A program made the position numbers and the translations under genes. Positions 12,601 to 26,300 of a stretch of 64,000 nt of DNA are shown here, one piece after another. Source of the DNA: Dasyornis broadbenti (Eukaryota; Chordata; Aves; Passeriformes; Dasyornithidae). The stretch spans positions 4,533,727-4,597,726 of the forward strand of contig VZRN01011461.1 of assembly GCA_013397935.1 (NCBI GenBank). Reading direction: 5' to 3'. The number at the start of each line of letters is the position of its first letter. Positions within the stretch are counted from its first letter, which is position 1. Below the pieces are notes generated by a model, which ran no database searches, was not told the origin of the DNA, and saw only the letters and a program-made list of their open reading frames with translations.

Positions 12601-15600
12601 TGAGAGAAATTATTCCTTTTCACACATCTCCTTTCTTAAGTGGAGGTCCATTAGCAAGGAGGAAAAACAAGAATCCAAGAAAAATAAGTGTTAAAGTGGT
12701 GGGGGGAAAGTTATTAATCATTAATGTAAATAATTTTGCTTTAGAAATCCTTATAGGAGCTCACTCAACTAAGAAAAGCATTTAATGGCAATTTCATTAC
12801 AGAGCTATGACTAGAAACTTGAAACTGTTCTAACCAAAGTGGTGGTCAGGTTTGTTTTTCACCAATGGTAAGGATTGTTTCCTCATAAAATCAATGGCTG
12901 TTCAGAAATCAACTCGAAACCGTAACAAGAATCTGGATTACTATAGGAGGAATGAAGTTTTCCAACCTTACAACTTTGAAAAAATGAGAAACAGTTTAAA
13001 CCATTATAAATGCAAAATATATTCTTTGAACTAGAGTTAGTCATTTGATGAGGCAGAGCAAAGCTTTTATAAAAAAACCCACATTTCCTTTTCGGAAGCT
13101 TTTATAAAATATCATCTCATTCTTTTTAACACAAAAATTCATCCAATAATTTGCTTCTGAAGATATGAGCACATTGTTTCACGTGGCCAAGCCCCCCATG
13201 CCAGAGCAGCAGAACCAGTCAGGCTGTTCTTGGCCAACCACCCCTTTGCAAACGTGCTCACTTGGACCCTCAATACTTGGAGGAGTCTCTGTGAAACAAA
13301 TCCACCGTGCTCAGTGCCCTACTCATACAACATTCCAGAAAATTTTCATACCATTTACAAAAGTGAAAGCTGCCACCTGGGATTCTGTTTTGTGCCAGGG
13401 TTCGGTGGTTGAGGATTCAGTATCAGCACAAACCCTGCAAGAGGCCTGTTCTTCCCGCTGGGGGTGACAACAGTTGTTCAACTACAGCAGCTGTGCTGCC
13501 AAAGGGGACAAGTATGGACAGGGAGCGCAAGAGGTTCCCTTGCTCCTGTGTGCTGAGGCCTTGGACATTTTCCTCATTTGCAGATGCCCAAAATTCCCTA
13601 AAATCAGGGGAAAAAAATGGGAAGTACATCTAGATGAAAACTCCTTCTATCCTCCCGGCTTCTCAAAACACTTCTCAGGAGGGACTGATTTGGTCAATTA
13701 TTTGGTAGTTTTCACTGCACTTCCCCTAAGTAGCTTCTATTGCTCTTGGCAGTGAACATTTTTCCTTCTCCAGCACTGAATTCTTTAAGCTGTCTTTTTT
13801 TTCTTTTTTTGCAAAGCTGTAAGATAAACTTCCTGCATATCCCTTTATCTCTCTCCTTACTCCAGATTAACAACAAAAATACAATTCCCCTCAATAAAGT
13901 ATGTATGAGGTCCTAAGTGAATTGTAGCGCCTCTGGATAAAATCCTTGAGCCTTTTAACATGGTGAGTGCTTTACTAGAACTTCTGACCAATCAGAATTT
14001 CATCTAATTGGCTTAAACTGGCCATTACTCTAAGCACTGCCAAAATCCTATTTTAGTTGCAAGGCTCAGAGACTGTTCCTACCCCTGCCTCAGAATCACA
14101 CCCACGACCATTCTGTACTCCAAGGCTGGAATCGTTGGTCTGCAGTGCCCTGCTGATAAATGAAATGCTGGCAGGCATTCGCTGCACTTTTCTGAGTTGT
14201 GGCATTCCTTGCTTTGTTTTCCAGAATGGCTGACTGCAGGCTTCCTTAAACAATCCAATCCAGCATCATCAAACAGGGTTTGTAGGCACAGAGGACCAGC
14301 CAGCGGAAGAGACAGCAATAGAAAGCACAAGGTTTAGTATGTGTGGAGAATGTGGTAAGAGAAAATAATAAAGCAGTTCCAAAGTGATCAGATTAGCCCT
14401 TGAAGAGCAACTGTCTACATGGTAAAGGCTGGCTTTTCTTTTTTCTCTCTTGGCTGGTGCTGTGGAGTGTAAAGGGTGAACTAACACAATGAAAACAAAC
14501 TTTTCTGGGTAAAAACTGCTCTGTTTTTGAGAGTTTATTGTGGACACTTCCAGCTAAACAAGTGCTAGCTCCAATAATGTCCAAACTTTGTTATCTACAT
14601 TCACTTTTGTGTATGCTTATGCGTGTATATAAATAGCTATTTATCAAACGTGCATTTCCTCTAATTGACAAGGAGTAAATAGTAAAAGGCAATTGGATTA
14701 TTTTGGATTATGTTGCAAATTCATTACAGATTCAGAAGTATAGTTACAGCCTTAAGCTTCAATGTACAGACGTGTTGCTTAAATGTATGAGCTGAAACCA
14801 AAATTATGTTACTGAAGGAATCTTAAAAGCTATTTAGATGTGATTACTAAAAATTCAAGATTATATTAAAATCCAAATTATAATCGTCTGGGAATGATTA
14901 TCAATGCAGTTTTGTAGCATGGTTCCAGAGATTTTTTTCCAACTATATTTTTTGTATTATAAAAATCAACCAAAAAGTTAGTTCATAAATATTCAACACA
15001 CTCAGTTCCCTTCTTGACTTTATCTTATGATAATAAAACTAGAATCAGAGCCAGTATGTACATTTCAAGGAAATTTATAATGTAAAGCAGAGAAAATAGA
15101 ACAAAGTGCTGAAAATCATTTATGATGGAAACTGTAGATTGAAGTTTGTGCAAGGCTCTCCCTGAGTAGCATCTCACAACTGCCTCATAATATTGGGATG
15201 TGTATTCATTAAGTTTTTTAATGTATGCAGTCAACCTCTTTTATTTATTGTGTAACGACTGCACTGATTCTGCTTGGCAAAGCTGGGATGACTGATTTAA
15301 ATATTAGGAGGGAAATGATTGTACAGAATGATAAATTTCTGATGAGAGCATTTTAACATCTAAAATACAGTATCAAAGTTTTGCACAGCCACAGTGATAA
15401 AATATTTTTTTTATAGCTGTGAATATACCAGTTGATGCTTGTACCTGAACACACGGACCAAAACTGATGTATTAGTGAATTTATGTTTCTGCCATATCGG
15501 TTACAAATCTATGAATTTGAGACTAAATATGAGGGTGGAAGTTCAAAGATTTAAAGAGATGATTAAGCTCTAAGTCAACAGTTAAAAACAATGTAGTTTT

Positions 15601-18600
15601 GGCATGAAAAAGGCAAGCATAGCTTGTGTGAGGGTGCTGGCAAACCAGCAATGAAAGCAAATGGTACTTTTTGTTTGCTTTTCAGTGAGGTGACTCTTAC
15701 CATATTAAAAATAAGGTGTGTCAGTCTCTATTCTTCTTCATTTTGATGTGCACAAGTCTGGCAGAATACAATCATAAAAAGGTTGTGTTGATGGTTTGTG
15801 GGTTTTTTTCAAAACATGATTCCTATTAGTTTGGCATTGTTTTCTGTTTTTGAACATCCAGAACACCAGATACTGACATCATGAATCCCAGTGACATGAA
15901 TGATTACAACAGGCATGATGCAGTGATGATTGATATTGCTGACAGTTGTGGTTAGTAGTGGGAATATTTGGCACTTGAAGTTATTCAACATTGAGAATGT
16001 GGTTATTTTGCGTGCCTGTCCAAAGACAAAATACAATTTTAGATTCAATAGTTTATAATAGGAATAGCACCTCATTAATCAAATTTTTTAAGTAAAATCT
16101 AGATTGCAAAGTGAAAGTGGAATCACAAAGGGAACACATCACTGTTTTCCAAAGATATTGAACTTTTCATCTTGCAGATGGTAAATATATTCCTGTACCA
16201 CTGGGCAACATTTCAAAGTACAACTCTGCACCCCAATGACAGCAAAATGAGTCTCATCCTTCAGCTGTGCTATTGAAGTCTGCTGGTGTGTGACTCAAAG
16301 CTGCCTATATAATAGCCTAGTACAGCAATGCTCTCTTCTGTCATACCAATACTTTTATTTTATTAGATAATCATTCCGCCTTTTAACTGCAGTATAAAAT
16401 GCAAAAATATATTCTTAATATTTTTTATTACTATAATGTTAATTCTTGCCACTAAAGGATAATGTCAGTGACTGACTATATTTCTCCCAAATGCATTTTA
16501 CATTGCTGAATATGTTTATTAAGATATGTCAAATGATTTGTCTGAATTAAAAGCCGAATAGAAGTAAATGATAGGATGTGAGGCAGTAATCTAACCTTAT
16601 TGTTCTTATTGTACTATAAATGAAGAAAGAGCAAAAACCTCACTGTTCCGTTCTAATGGAAATCCTTATGTGGAGCAGAACTTATGAAGACCTACCCAAT
16701 ACAACTCAAACCTAAAATTGCACGTAGGATCCATAACAACCTCATAGTTTCCAATAAAATCTAATAAGAAGTATTTGAGAATAAAGAAGAGACCCACTGA
16801 ACATATGGAATGATGTTAAGTTCACAGTTTGATTTGATTACAAACCCAATTCCTCACTCCTGTTTATGCAAAATTTGATGTTTACTATTGCTTTTGCTTC
16901 CCATTTTTTTTTCATTTGCTAGATTAAGCAAACAGGATGATTCCAAAGGCATTGCTAGAGTTCTGACACGGTACACTTGGTGAAGACTGGTGTAAGTTAT
17001 AAATAAAAATCTATTGGGTATGATATGCATTAGCATTTCCAAAAGTACCCTGTTTTTTAAAAAATTTAATTGATGAAATCTACCAACAGTCAATGACAAA
17101 TAAGATATTTCATTTGTTTTACTTTTTTTCTTTCCTAGACAAACCCAGAAGCTCTCATTCTCAGGTTGTAATTAACTTCTTTGAAAATACTCATTGGTGT
17201 TTCAAGAAGTTTCAGAGCATCTTTTCATAAATCAGCATCATGCATCTGAATTAAAATCTGAATGTAAATTAGAAACGTTTTATATTAATGATTGGGAGGC
17301 TAAACATACATTCAGAACTGATTAAACATTACTGTCTTACAGTGACTGAGTTGCAAGTGGAATTGATTTTCAGACTCTGCATTTATATGAGAAATTTGGT
17401 TTTTAATATGGGAAGCTCTGGTTATCTGGAATGCATTCCTATAGCCGTAGTTATATTAATAAAAATTCTATCGCTAATTTGCTAATGCTTTCAAGTTCTA
17501 CTTGTAGCAAGATTTCAGTTTAAGTCAGTATGTAGAAATTAATTTAAAGGTTTAAAAAGGTCTCAAGATAGCTGTGACAAAGCAGCTTGCAGCTTCTAAC
17601 CTCCAACAGAACTTATATTTAAATATACAATATTTCTTTTGACATGGCTGGTGATAGTGTGGGCTTTTACTTGGATGATTAGTTTGTAGAATGTATAATT
17701 GAAAGGTGGACTTTGTCCTTTTAGATGTATATTACAATCAGAATGCCATAAGAAGCTCTTTCCCAGGGTTAACTGAAAGCTAAACTTGTGTTTAGCTCAG
17801 TTTAAATTATCCGATTTTTAAAAATAGTGTTAAGGTGTTTGCTGTATAGATCACAGAAACCCCAGTAAAATGAGGTTTTGCACACTGACAGTGAAGTCTG
17901 AGGCTTTAAATGTAAGCAAGTTCCCAATAATGCTGACTACAGTCCTCTCTGCCACAGCACTGTAGTTTCTTGTGAGCTAAGGACATCCTCCAGTTAAGCT
18001 GGCCAGTTTATCCTTCCTCATTCTTCACTGTCTTGGAGCACTCTATCAGCAGTACTTGTCCACTCCTTCTGTCAATCTGCTCAAACTATTTTTTTCTTGG
18101 CTGAAAACTTACCAGTGTTGTTCATCTTTCTGCTCATAAAACATGGCCCTGTCTACACAGCTCAACTTTTCAGTCTCTTGTCCTTCTAAGTGAGCAGATG
18201 AACAGACAGTTAAAGTTTATGAAGAAAACAGTGCAATTCCTCTGGGCTAGACCCATGCACAAAGCCAGGCCTAAAAAAGCAGTTCACTGTAATCAAACAA
18301 TCCAGACACCAATGAAGCCAAACAATGTTTTTTGCTCACTCCTTTGGATTTTGCAGCCCTCTGTCCAGACAAGGGTTTGGTGGAATTCCAAGGCCCCTGT
18401 CACCAGCAGCACGATGTTCCAGTAATGTCACACATCCTCAACAACCACTTCTTCAATATCATGCAACTATTGTCCAACAGTCATTGTGTAAGCAAATTAG
18501 TTCTCATGTTTGATATGCTTCATGAGCTTTACATTTTGAACAACAGTACTTCTTTTTACTAAAATCTCATCATAAGCCTCTATGCTTATTTCCAGTGACC

Positions 18601-21600
18601 AACACTGTGAATTACATTTAGGCAACACAAGACAATGAATCATCTCATTTAAACATGTTATGTATGTAAAACATAAAAATAATTAATTTGCCAAAGACAA
18701 CGACATAAAAAAAAGCTTATTCACTAGGGGTGAAAGACAGCAAATATTCTTGCAAATTCTAACTGTTTTCACAGTGTCAAACTAGTGACAGTTCCTCTCA
18801 CAGGAAAACACAGGCTGAGCTTCCATGTGCAGAAATGGGGACAAGAACAGGAATATGCAATACAGAATTTTTATTGTAATGTACAATGACTTCCAAAATT
18901 CCCTTCCTATTTAAATGCCTACTGTCTCAACACAGAAATAAAGGAAAAACAAAACTTACCATAAGGCACCAGTTACAGAGATGGCATAGCTTTGTTTTCA
19001 GCATTATCATTTGTTGTGAGTCAGTATCCAGGACAACTGACAGTCAAATGCAGCAGCAAACACAACACTGAATAAATTTTAAAAAAGGTGATTTTCATCA
19101 CATGTGCTGCAAATCTTTAGCCAGTATTAAAACAGGCCATTAGAAGCAGTGCAACGCTTCCTCCTTTGAATGGTGTTTAAAATCCACTTTTTTTAAGTTA
19201 AATTCAAAATAAAGAAATAATTCATGCATGTCAAACTAACTAAAAGCTAGCATTTTTCATCTTAAAACCTCCTTGATCTATAATTGGCTTCCTTTTAAAG
19301 TCACCTTTATCTTAGGAGTCTGCAAAAAATGGTTTAAATTTACTAGTGCAAGACTGGTTATTGGGAAAGAGTAACAGAGCTTTTACTGATCATTAGGGAA
19401 GGTGACTATGAATTGCACTAACTGAAGTATTTTTTCGTTCTGCTATCATAGATCATGAATCAGAAATAATAGCAGTAATCACGTTTCAGAAATGAGGATG
19501 TAGCTATGAAGCCTCCTAACTCCCACTCCATCAGTGTTTATAATCCCAACAAGTTAAATAAATACCTTACTTCTAACACAATATGTAAAAAAAAAAAAAA
19601 ACCAAGAAGAAAAAAGAATACCTTGAATGCTATTGCTTTCTTAAGATTCCTGAAAGTCAGAGATAAACACAACAACTCAAATTCTGCAGAAAGGTTTGCT
19701 TTTCTTTTGATGTTTTCTACATAACTCTTTTGCTTCATAGTATTTACCATCTCATGTTAGAAGACTTGGATGCTATACTTTTTGATAGATATCTGCTGCT
19801 TGTTTACAAAGCACCACTACATTCTAATGTGTATGAATGAAGGGGAATAACAGAAAAGCAATCCTAAGGAAAGCACAGTACTAGAAAAAAATTATGACGA
19901 CGACAATTAGGGACAAAATAGTTATTACTAAAAGCCATCTAGGTTGTGTGGAGTCACACAGGCAAGGAAATAACCTGTGTTTTTTCAGGAACCTCTAATA
20001 TGTCTGTCCTTTTCTGAATATCAAAAAGAAGGGACAAGAAACTGGGTAAACTGCAAGAGGCTGAAAAGAGCTTTTGGCCTTCCACTGGCCTGCAAGTTTT
20101 GGCAAATAGCTGCAGGCACCAGAGAAAATCCTTGTCCCCTGGTAACAAATAGTCCAGAAACAGAAGCAAATGCATTTGCAGTGTCAGAGAGCACGTGAAG
20201 TTTGTCACTTTGACAAAAGAGCTTCTCTTCACAAAACACTTTCAGAACATGTTGGCAACACCAGCAAGATGTTTTCAAGAGGACAGAAAGAGCAAATGAA
20301 CATTCAAATCAGAACATTTTCAATAATGTTTGGCCTTCAACACTTTGTCTTCAGTATTCTGAAACACACAGTATGGAAGGGGTACCTAATGCCTAAGAAA
20401 TTCCCTCTGCTCTCTTCATATCAATGGATCAATGTGAGAAGTACATCAGTCTCAAATATTTAAGTCTCACTATGAGATGGCAAGTAGATAGAAAGTAGTA
20501 ACATAGAAAACTTTAAAAATGCATATTAAAGTTTATGATGCAATAATTGTACACAATTTCATTTTCTCTGTATAAGTAAAGATCTGGAATAGAATTTCTA
20601 TGAAAGTTGTGATTCACTCTGGTTTATTTGCTTATTTAAAAGTACCCCAAAAAAGCCTGTGACTTTTCCAGCTCTAGTAGTAGCTAATGCTTCACTGCTA
20701 AAGTTTCTGTGTAATATCCACTCTTGCAGTGTTTCAGAACTAAAAAATTCTGATTTGCTAATATACTGGCCTTCGAAAATTTGTCTTAATAATTTGTCTT
20801 TATATAAAGATTCTTTTTCCTGCACCATAAATGCATGTTTTCAACAGATTTCAATCACTTGTGATGTTCTGGCTAATTCTAGTAGGTCATTTAGTCATGT
20901 TTTACATAAATTTATGACAATAAAATAGCAACAAATATAGAACAATCCGCTTGCTATGAAATAAATGTTTGCAGTATTGGTTGCAGAATGCCTTGAGTAA
21001 TTTCACCACTTGAAGCTTTGCACTGAACAATCTAAAATTATTGACTTAATGCATAAAGTTGAGTAAAGACTGAAACAATTACCATCAGAGCTGCTGGCTT
21101 CTGAGGTTTCCTTCTAGCAGCAATGCCTGAGATGCATGTGAAGCGGTGTTGGGACTGCCCCTACACATGACCCAAAGGATTAAGACAGCTCCAAAGCAGC
21201 AGCAGTGCTTCTGTGTTGTAAATTGCAGTGGTGCAAGAGCTGCTTCACATGTAATTCTCCCATCTGTGCCAGAGGGCCATATTCTGGGACAGAGGTGGTA
21301 TGGATGTCTGGGGTCAGCAAAAACCAATATCCTATTCAAAATGTATTTTCTTTTCTTCCTTGATGCAGTAACTATGTGGCCCTGAGTTGTATTTATTATG
21401 CAAGAGATCCTAGAAGCAAGGTTTAAATCTGAATTCAAATCCAAGAAACAATGAGTTTAAAGGCTTGCTGTGTTATATTGTATATTTTAGTATACAAAGA
21501 GTTTTAAGCAAAATATCCCAGTGTGATCATTATAAAAATCTAGACAAAATCAGTGCAGGAAGAACCTCTTTACTTTCTGGCTCCTTCATTAACTGGGATT

Positions 21601-22349
21601 CTGAATAAACATTTCACATGTGAGAGAAAATAAAGATTGGACCCAAAGTTCATTCCTATTTGGTACCTTTCTTGCAAACATGGTCATGGGAAGGATCAGA
21701 CATCAGTAAGGAGCTTATACACAGAGCAAAGAGATACAGTGCACATCCCATCCTCCTTAACCCTTCAGAAGTCAAGGACCTCAGCTCCAAGTGTTAGAGC
21801 ACCTCTGACTGAGGGAGCAGCCTAAGTTCCCCTCCAGAAGTGGTGTTGTTACACAGGTAGGGTGTGTACTTCCCTCCCTGTACTGGACAGCTGCAGAGCC
21901 CCAGGTGGAAGGACTTTGCTGGAGAGCGGGGCAGACACAAGCCGTTACATTTCCCTGTATGTGGTGCCTTTATTCGAGGGCACAGCTTTAATTCTCTCCC
22001 TTTACTCTGTAAGGATGCACATAAGGAATGGCCATCAGCCTCTCCCACAAAACAGGCACCAGGAGTGCGGGCAGTGTGTGGATCTGCTCTTTCTCCCATT
22101 GTCTTTACACCCTTCCATGAAAAAAAAAGCACCAATAACTGCACAATGCAGTTCAAATAAAATTCCAAATATAAACAAATTTTCTTTCTATAGTTAAGGA
22201 AAAGACAACTGGACATACTTTAAATGTTTCAAAATCTAAATATCAATGCAGTAAAAGTGTATTTACAATAAAATACACATCTGCATTGATCTACAGCACA
22301 GAATAAAGCCATGCACTGCCTAACAATCTAAACTTTTCAGAATGATACC

Positions 22350-22465
22350 TTTATACTTTATAAATATATTTAACTTGATTTTGTAAATATATCTATCATT
22401 TAAGCATGTGTATATATATATATTTAAGATATGGTTGAATATAAGTTACATAAATATATATCCAA
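22350..22465. repeat. AT-rich low-complexity stretch with a TA microsatellite
   Basis: Almost entirely A and T, with TATATATATATATTTA near 22410-22425 and several AAATATAT repeats. It lies about 0.8 kb downstream of SHISA9 exon 2 on the coding strand. Confidence 0.7.
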
Positions 22466-23036
22466 ATTAAATTTGCAGTGGCATCATTCATCACAAGAGG
22501 AATATGTATCTGAGCATGAGAAAGATCTGTACTGTGCTCTAACACAGACTGAGAAATAAGTTGTCTACGACTTCAGAACCACTTGAAATGTCGCTGTATC
22601 GCCTCTAAAACTCCAAGGTGCACCTTTTTCTTGCCTTCAATAACATAAACGTAATAGCAGATACAGAATAAAAGCATTATGTAAAATTTCAAATAATAAT
22701 ATTCTTCTCATCTTTCCCTTGAGAAAATGAAAACCACATACAACTTGATGCTATCCAGGGAATATTTAATTATTTCACTAGTGGATATGATCTAACAGCC
22801 TAATGAGACCACTTTGTTACTGGATGTTACAGCCCTACAGCCATTTAACAAAAATGTTGTTAAATTTGGCTGTACCCACAACAGTTTATATTTTAATATA
22901 ACAAAACACAGAATAAGGCAAAGGTTGATGAGCTGAGCAAAAACAATAGGTAGGAGACAAAGATACAAAACCAATATTAGTCAACAAAGAAAACTAATTA
23001 AAACCAAATATAATAACTAATTTTCCTATTCAAAAT

Positions 23037-23042
23037 TTATTT
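23037..23042 (-). promoter_or_regulatory. AATAAA hexamer downstream of SHISA9 exon 2
   Basis: The minus strand reads AATAAA about 100 bases after the stop (23145-23143) that would end a read-through of exon 2. It could serve as the polyadenylation signal of a short SHISA9 transcript. The hexamer is common by chance in AT-rich DNA, so functional use is inference. Confidence 0.25.
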
Positions 23043-23228
23043 CTCTCACTGTTGCACTAATGTGCACTAGGAAATTCTAAATATTTCAGATTCTGAGATA
23101 ATGAATATTTCTAATTTGCAACAACCCATGTACTGTTGATCCTCATTTGACATTCAGCAATATTTTTTTCATAATGCTCATTTCAGTGCTAGCACTCCGG
23201 ATATTGATAAAGTTAAAATGCAACTTAC

Positions 23229-23356
23229 GTAAGTTATTTGGAGGAGGTCTTGTCTCCATGTTTTCATAATGCTGCACATGTACTACAATGTTTAGATCTC
23301 TTTCCATGTGATCTGTTGTACAAGGACCTTGAGGTCGCATAACATCAGCAAGAGCC
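23229..23356 (-). CDS. SHISA9: SHISA9 exon 2 (start of cytoplasmic tail)
   Basis: This 128-base exon continues the protein from codon 175 (R, split AG|G) through ALADVMRPQGPCTTDHMERD and LNIVVHVQHYENM to PNNL at residue 217, leaving one base (c) of the next codon. The acceptor is TTTTCAG at 23363-23357 and the donor is C|GTAAGT at 23228-23223. The phases fit exactly: 524 + 128 bases is 217 codons plus one base. A following exon beginning AT would give His, as I recall for human SHISA9 at this point. The segment is cytoplasmic, just inside the membrane. Translation past the donor would add 28 residues before a stop at 23145-23143, a possible short isoform. Identification rests on near-identity with the human tail as I remember it. 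Confidence 0.94.
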
Positions 23357-26300
23357 CTGAAAACCAAACAAAACCAGAACGAATCTGCAAAATCTGTAAG
23401 ACATTAACAATATGTTCCAAGTTCTACTTCTGTTTGAGATGCAGTCGATCATAACATCTGCTGGAGAAAGCAGCAATAAATTCCCTTAACAATAAATGCA
23501 GGGAAGTAAACTCATTGTGAGACTTCACACCTAAGGCTCTTTTTCGGTTGTCTTAAACAGTGTGCTAGAAGTGAAACACAGAAACACATTTAGTTCTTTA
23601 GGTGTCTGGGCTTTGGAGGAACATAGTTTAAGCTTCTTGAGACTTGCAGAGTTCTGCCATTGTATGTGCTCAGTAAAATTACTGCCATCTTTGTTAAGCT
23701 GAGCACCTCAGCACCTAGCCCATGTCTACACCTTTCACAAACTAGTTATCTTCATACCTAGATTACCAACAGGGCCTGGAAAAGGAAATTCTCACATATG
23801 CATTTGCAACAAGCACACACAACACAGTGGTCTTCACAATTTTAATTCAAAAATGTCACTGAAGTTGAAAAGTGATATAACTTTCATGTAGAAATCATGA
23901 AAGTAGGCAGGAATGTAAGGATTTCTCATCCAGAAGGGGAGATCAAAAAGGTCTTTTCTAACTTTTATGAGTGTCCTAGTCTTTAACATGGAGCAAAGCT
24001 TGCACAGGAACACTCCCTGATCCTTTGAAGCCACTTTGGAAACAGGATGAAAGCTTTCTGCTAGCAAAGAGGGAGTAAGCAAAAGGTTCCTAAGTTAGGC
24101 CAGGCCCAGCCTGACGCTGTTTGTGGGGCTTCTCTGCAGACCTCCAGGCAGTCTAACAGACTCGTCCTGCTCTGGTGGATATTTTAGGGACGAGTGTCCT
24201 GCTAAGTGCAAGTCCCTCCTTAGGCACACTGATAAATACACACCTGGATCAGCTCTGTGGAACTGGAGTCACTGACAAAGTTTTAAGCTCTGAAACTCCC
24301 AGCATGGCAACATCTGTCTGTGAGTCCGTGCTATTGTGCCAGAGTTCATAGGAGCAGGATTAGCCCTTAGCTATGTGCCACAGCTACCTACTGAACTACT
24401 GTGCTAGGAAATAATTGGCCCACCTGCAGAAGCTGTTGCCTTAAGCAAAGGAAAGCTGTTGTATGTGTTACCAGTGTCTTCAGGGTTCAACGCAAATCTT
24501 TTCTGTTCAGGTCAACGCATCATGGACCATTATTTACCTCCTTTCTGTTTTATTACTTTTAATTTTTAGACCTCTTGAGCATTTTTTTAAGGGTGTGGTC
24601 ACATTTTCTGGGCACTATGCCCAGTCCAGTTTAATTTTCTGCAAAATTATATAGAGTGTCCCAGATACTGCATCACAAAATACTAGTTTATAAACTAATA
24701 AATAAATAAAAATAAGCACATTCATTGGTGAAAGCCATGGCAAGTGCCATCTAGCTCTTCCACTGTACTTCTGTGACATGATGATTTCTCAATCAAGCAG
24801 CACTGTACTTTTAAATATTAAAAAGTAGCTAGCTTAATTGAAGTTACAGAGAGAAATCCTGTGCTGGATCTTGCTTTCAGTTTGCTGGAACATTGCTTTG
24901 GTACCTAGCTGAAAAATACTGATGTTTTTCTGTGTTTACGGCTTACAGTATGTTATTAAAATATTAGTTACAGTTGTGATCAACATGTCTGAGAACACTC
25001 TGTTGATCCTGTAAAAGGTCAGAAGACAGAAACCAAATGATTAATGGTATCAGAGGAATGCTCCCATTTGAAGCAGTGCTTATACAGCAGAAATAGTAGA
25101 GCTGGCCTACATAGCAGAATAATAAAAACTCAGTAGAAGAGATCTCACAAAGACATGTAGAAATGACGCAAAAGGAAAGCATGAAATTGCAAAGCAATTT
25201 AAAATAAGTGGAGACCAAAACCATTAATATCTGGTCAATTTATACAAATATGTCTCTGTACAGAGGAAATTATTGATATCAATATTAATTCTAATTCCAG
25301 AGGCATCTGGACACACTTCTGGGAAGGGAAGAAAAGTAAACAAAAGTTCCTGACTCCAGTGTGGGAGTTAAAACTGTGAGATTCAAGTATTTCCCAACTT
25401 CATGAGTGTGGGTTTTCAGAAATCCTTTCCTCATTGCTCTTAATCTGATGGTAAATACTGTTTGCTGTAGACTTTAAATAAAACCCTGTATGATAGCAGA
25501 TTAACTACTGCCTGTCTATGAAAATGCTAAGTTTTAGGGTGGCTTTTTTCAAATGGTTTTTAAGGAATTAGCTGTTCAATTTTTTCTTCTCTATTAAGAA
25601 AAGAGGAACTAGTCACCATCAAGTTCTATTTTTGTTAACACAGCACCTATGTTTATACTATGTTAGCCAAAGTTGTACAGTCTTCTCAGGGCAGAATAGC
25701 TCATATAACTGAGAGCATGTCCTTATTCTCCACTGATGTCAGGGAGAGTTAAAAATGTGTAGCAGCTTCAGTACCATCGAAGTACAAAAGAAATGCTGTA
25801 CCTGCATTTTATTCTTTTACGGATTTGGACATATAATGAAATGGATAAAGGGAGGCTTGTTCCCTAGTATATGACAAAATCCTTGAACAGATACTTGCTT
25901 TGAAAAATTTCACATAGGGCAGGAGACTTTTAGAATACCTTCATGCATTTGTCTCAGCTAAATATAGTCATATAGAATTTGTTCATTATCTGAAGAAATT
26001 GTTATAGTCAGTCCCATCGCAAAGTTATATTTACACAGAGGATCTTTATCTACATGTTTGGTATACTGAATGATTTTTTTTAGGAAATGCAAAATGTGAG
26101 ATAAACTAATCAAAGGGCAATATCATTAGGACCTGTGCAGTGATACTGATTTTAGTATTGATTGTAGTATTACAAAAGTGGAGAAGTGTTACCTCCATAG
26201 GAGCTCATGGCCTAGAACTGTCCAAGTATCACAAAACTTCAGCATTCTCTTGCCATAAGATTTTTCTTTTTGGATACATAATACTGGTCTGGGGTGTTAT

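Larger units (their letters stand above)
1..23228 (-). other. SHISA9: SHISA9 intron 2 (left part, reaches the window edge)
   Basis: This region lies downstream of SHISA9 exon 2 on the coding strand. SHISA9 has very large introns in other vertebrates. The open frames here are short (at most 140 codons), scattered on both strands and match no protein I recognise. I looked on the minus strand for the next tail exon, using remembered tail motifs such as NPYEQQPPG and YASLKAV, and did not find it. The DNA is AT-rich with short A or T runs, small hairpins and a possible degraded CR1 end. If exon 3 is present it escaped reading by eye. Confidence 0.7.

Noticed and set aside
21794..22216. 140-codon minus-strand open frame downstream of SHISA9 exon 2, considered as a missing SHISA9 exon
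   Set aside because: It shows none of the SHISA9 tail motifs, and overlapping open frames exist on the other strand.
22412..22424. TA repeat considered as a TATA box or regulatory element
   Set aside because: A simple TA microsatellite in an AT-rich block inside an intron, with no nearby transcript start.
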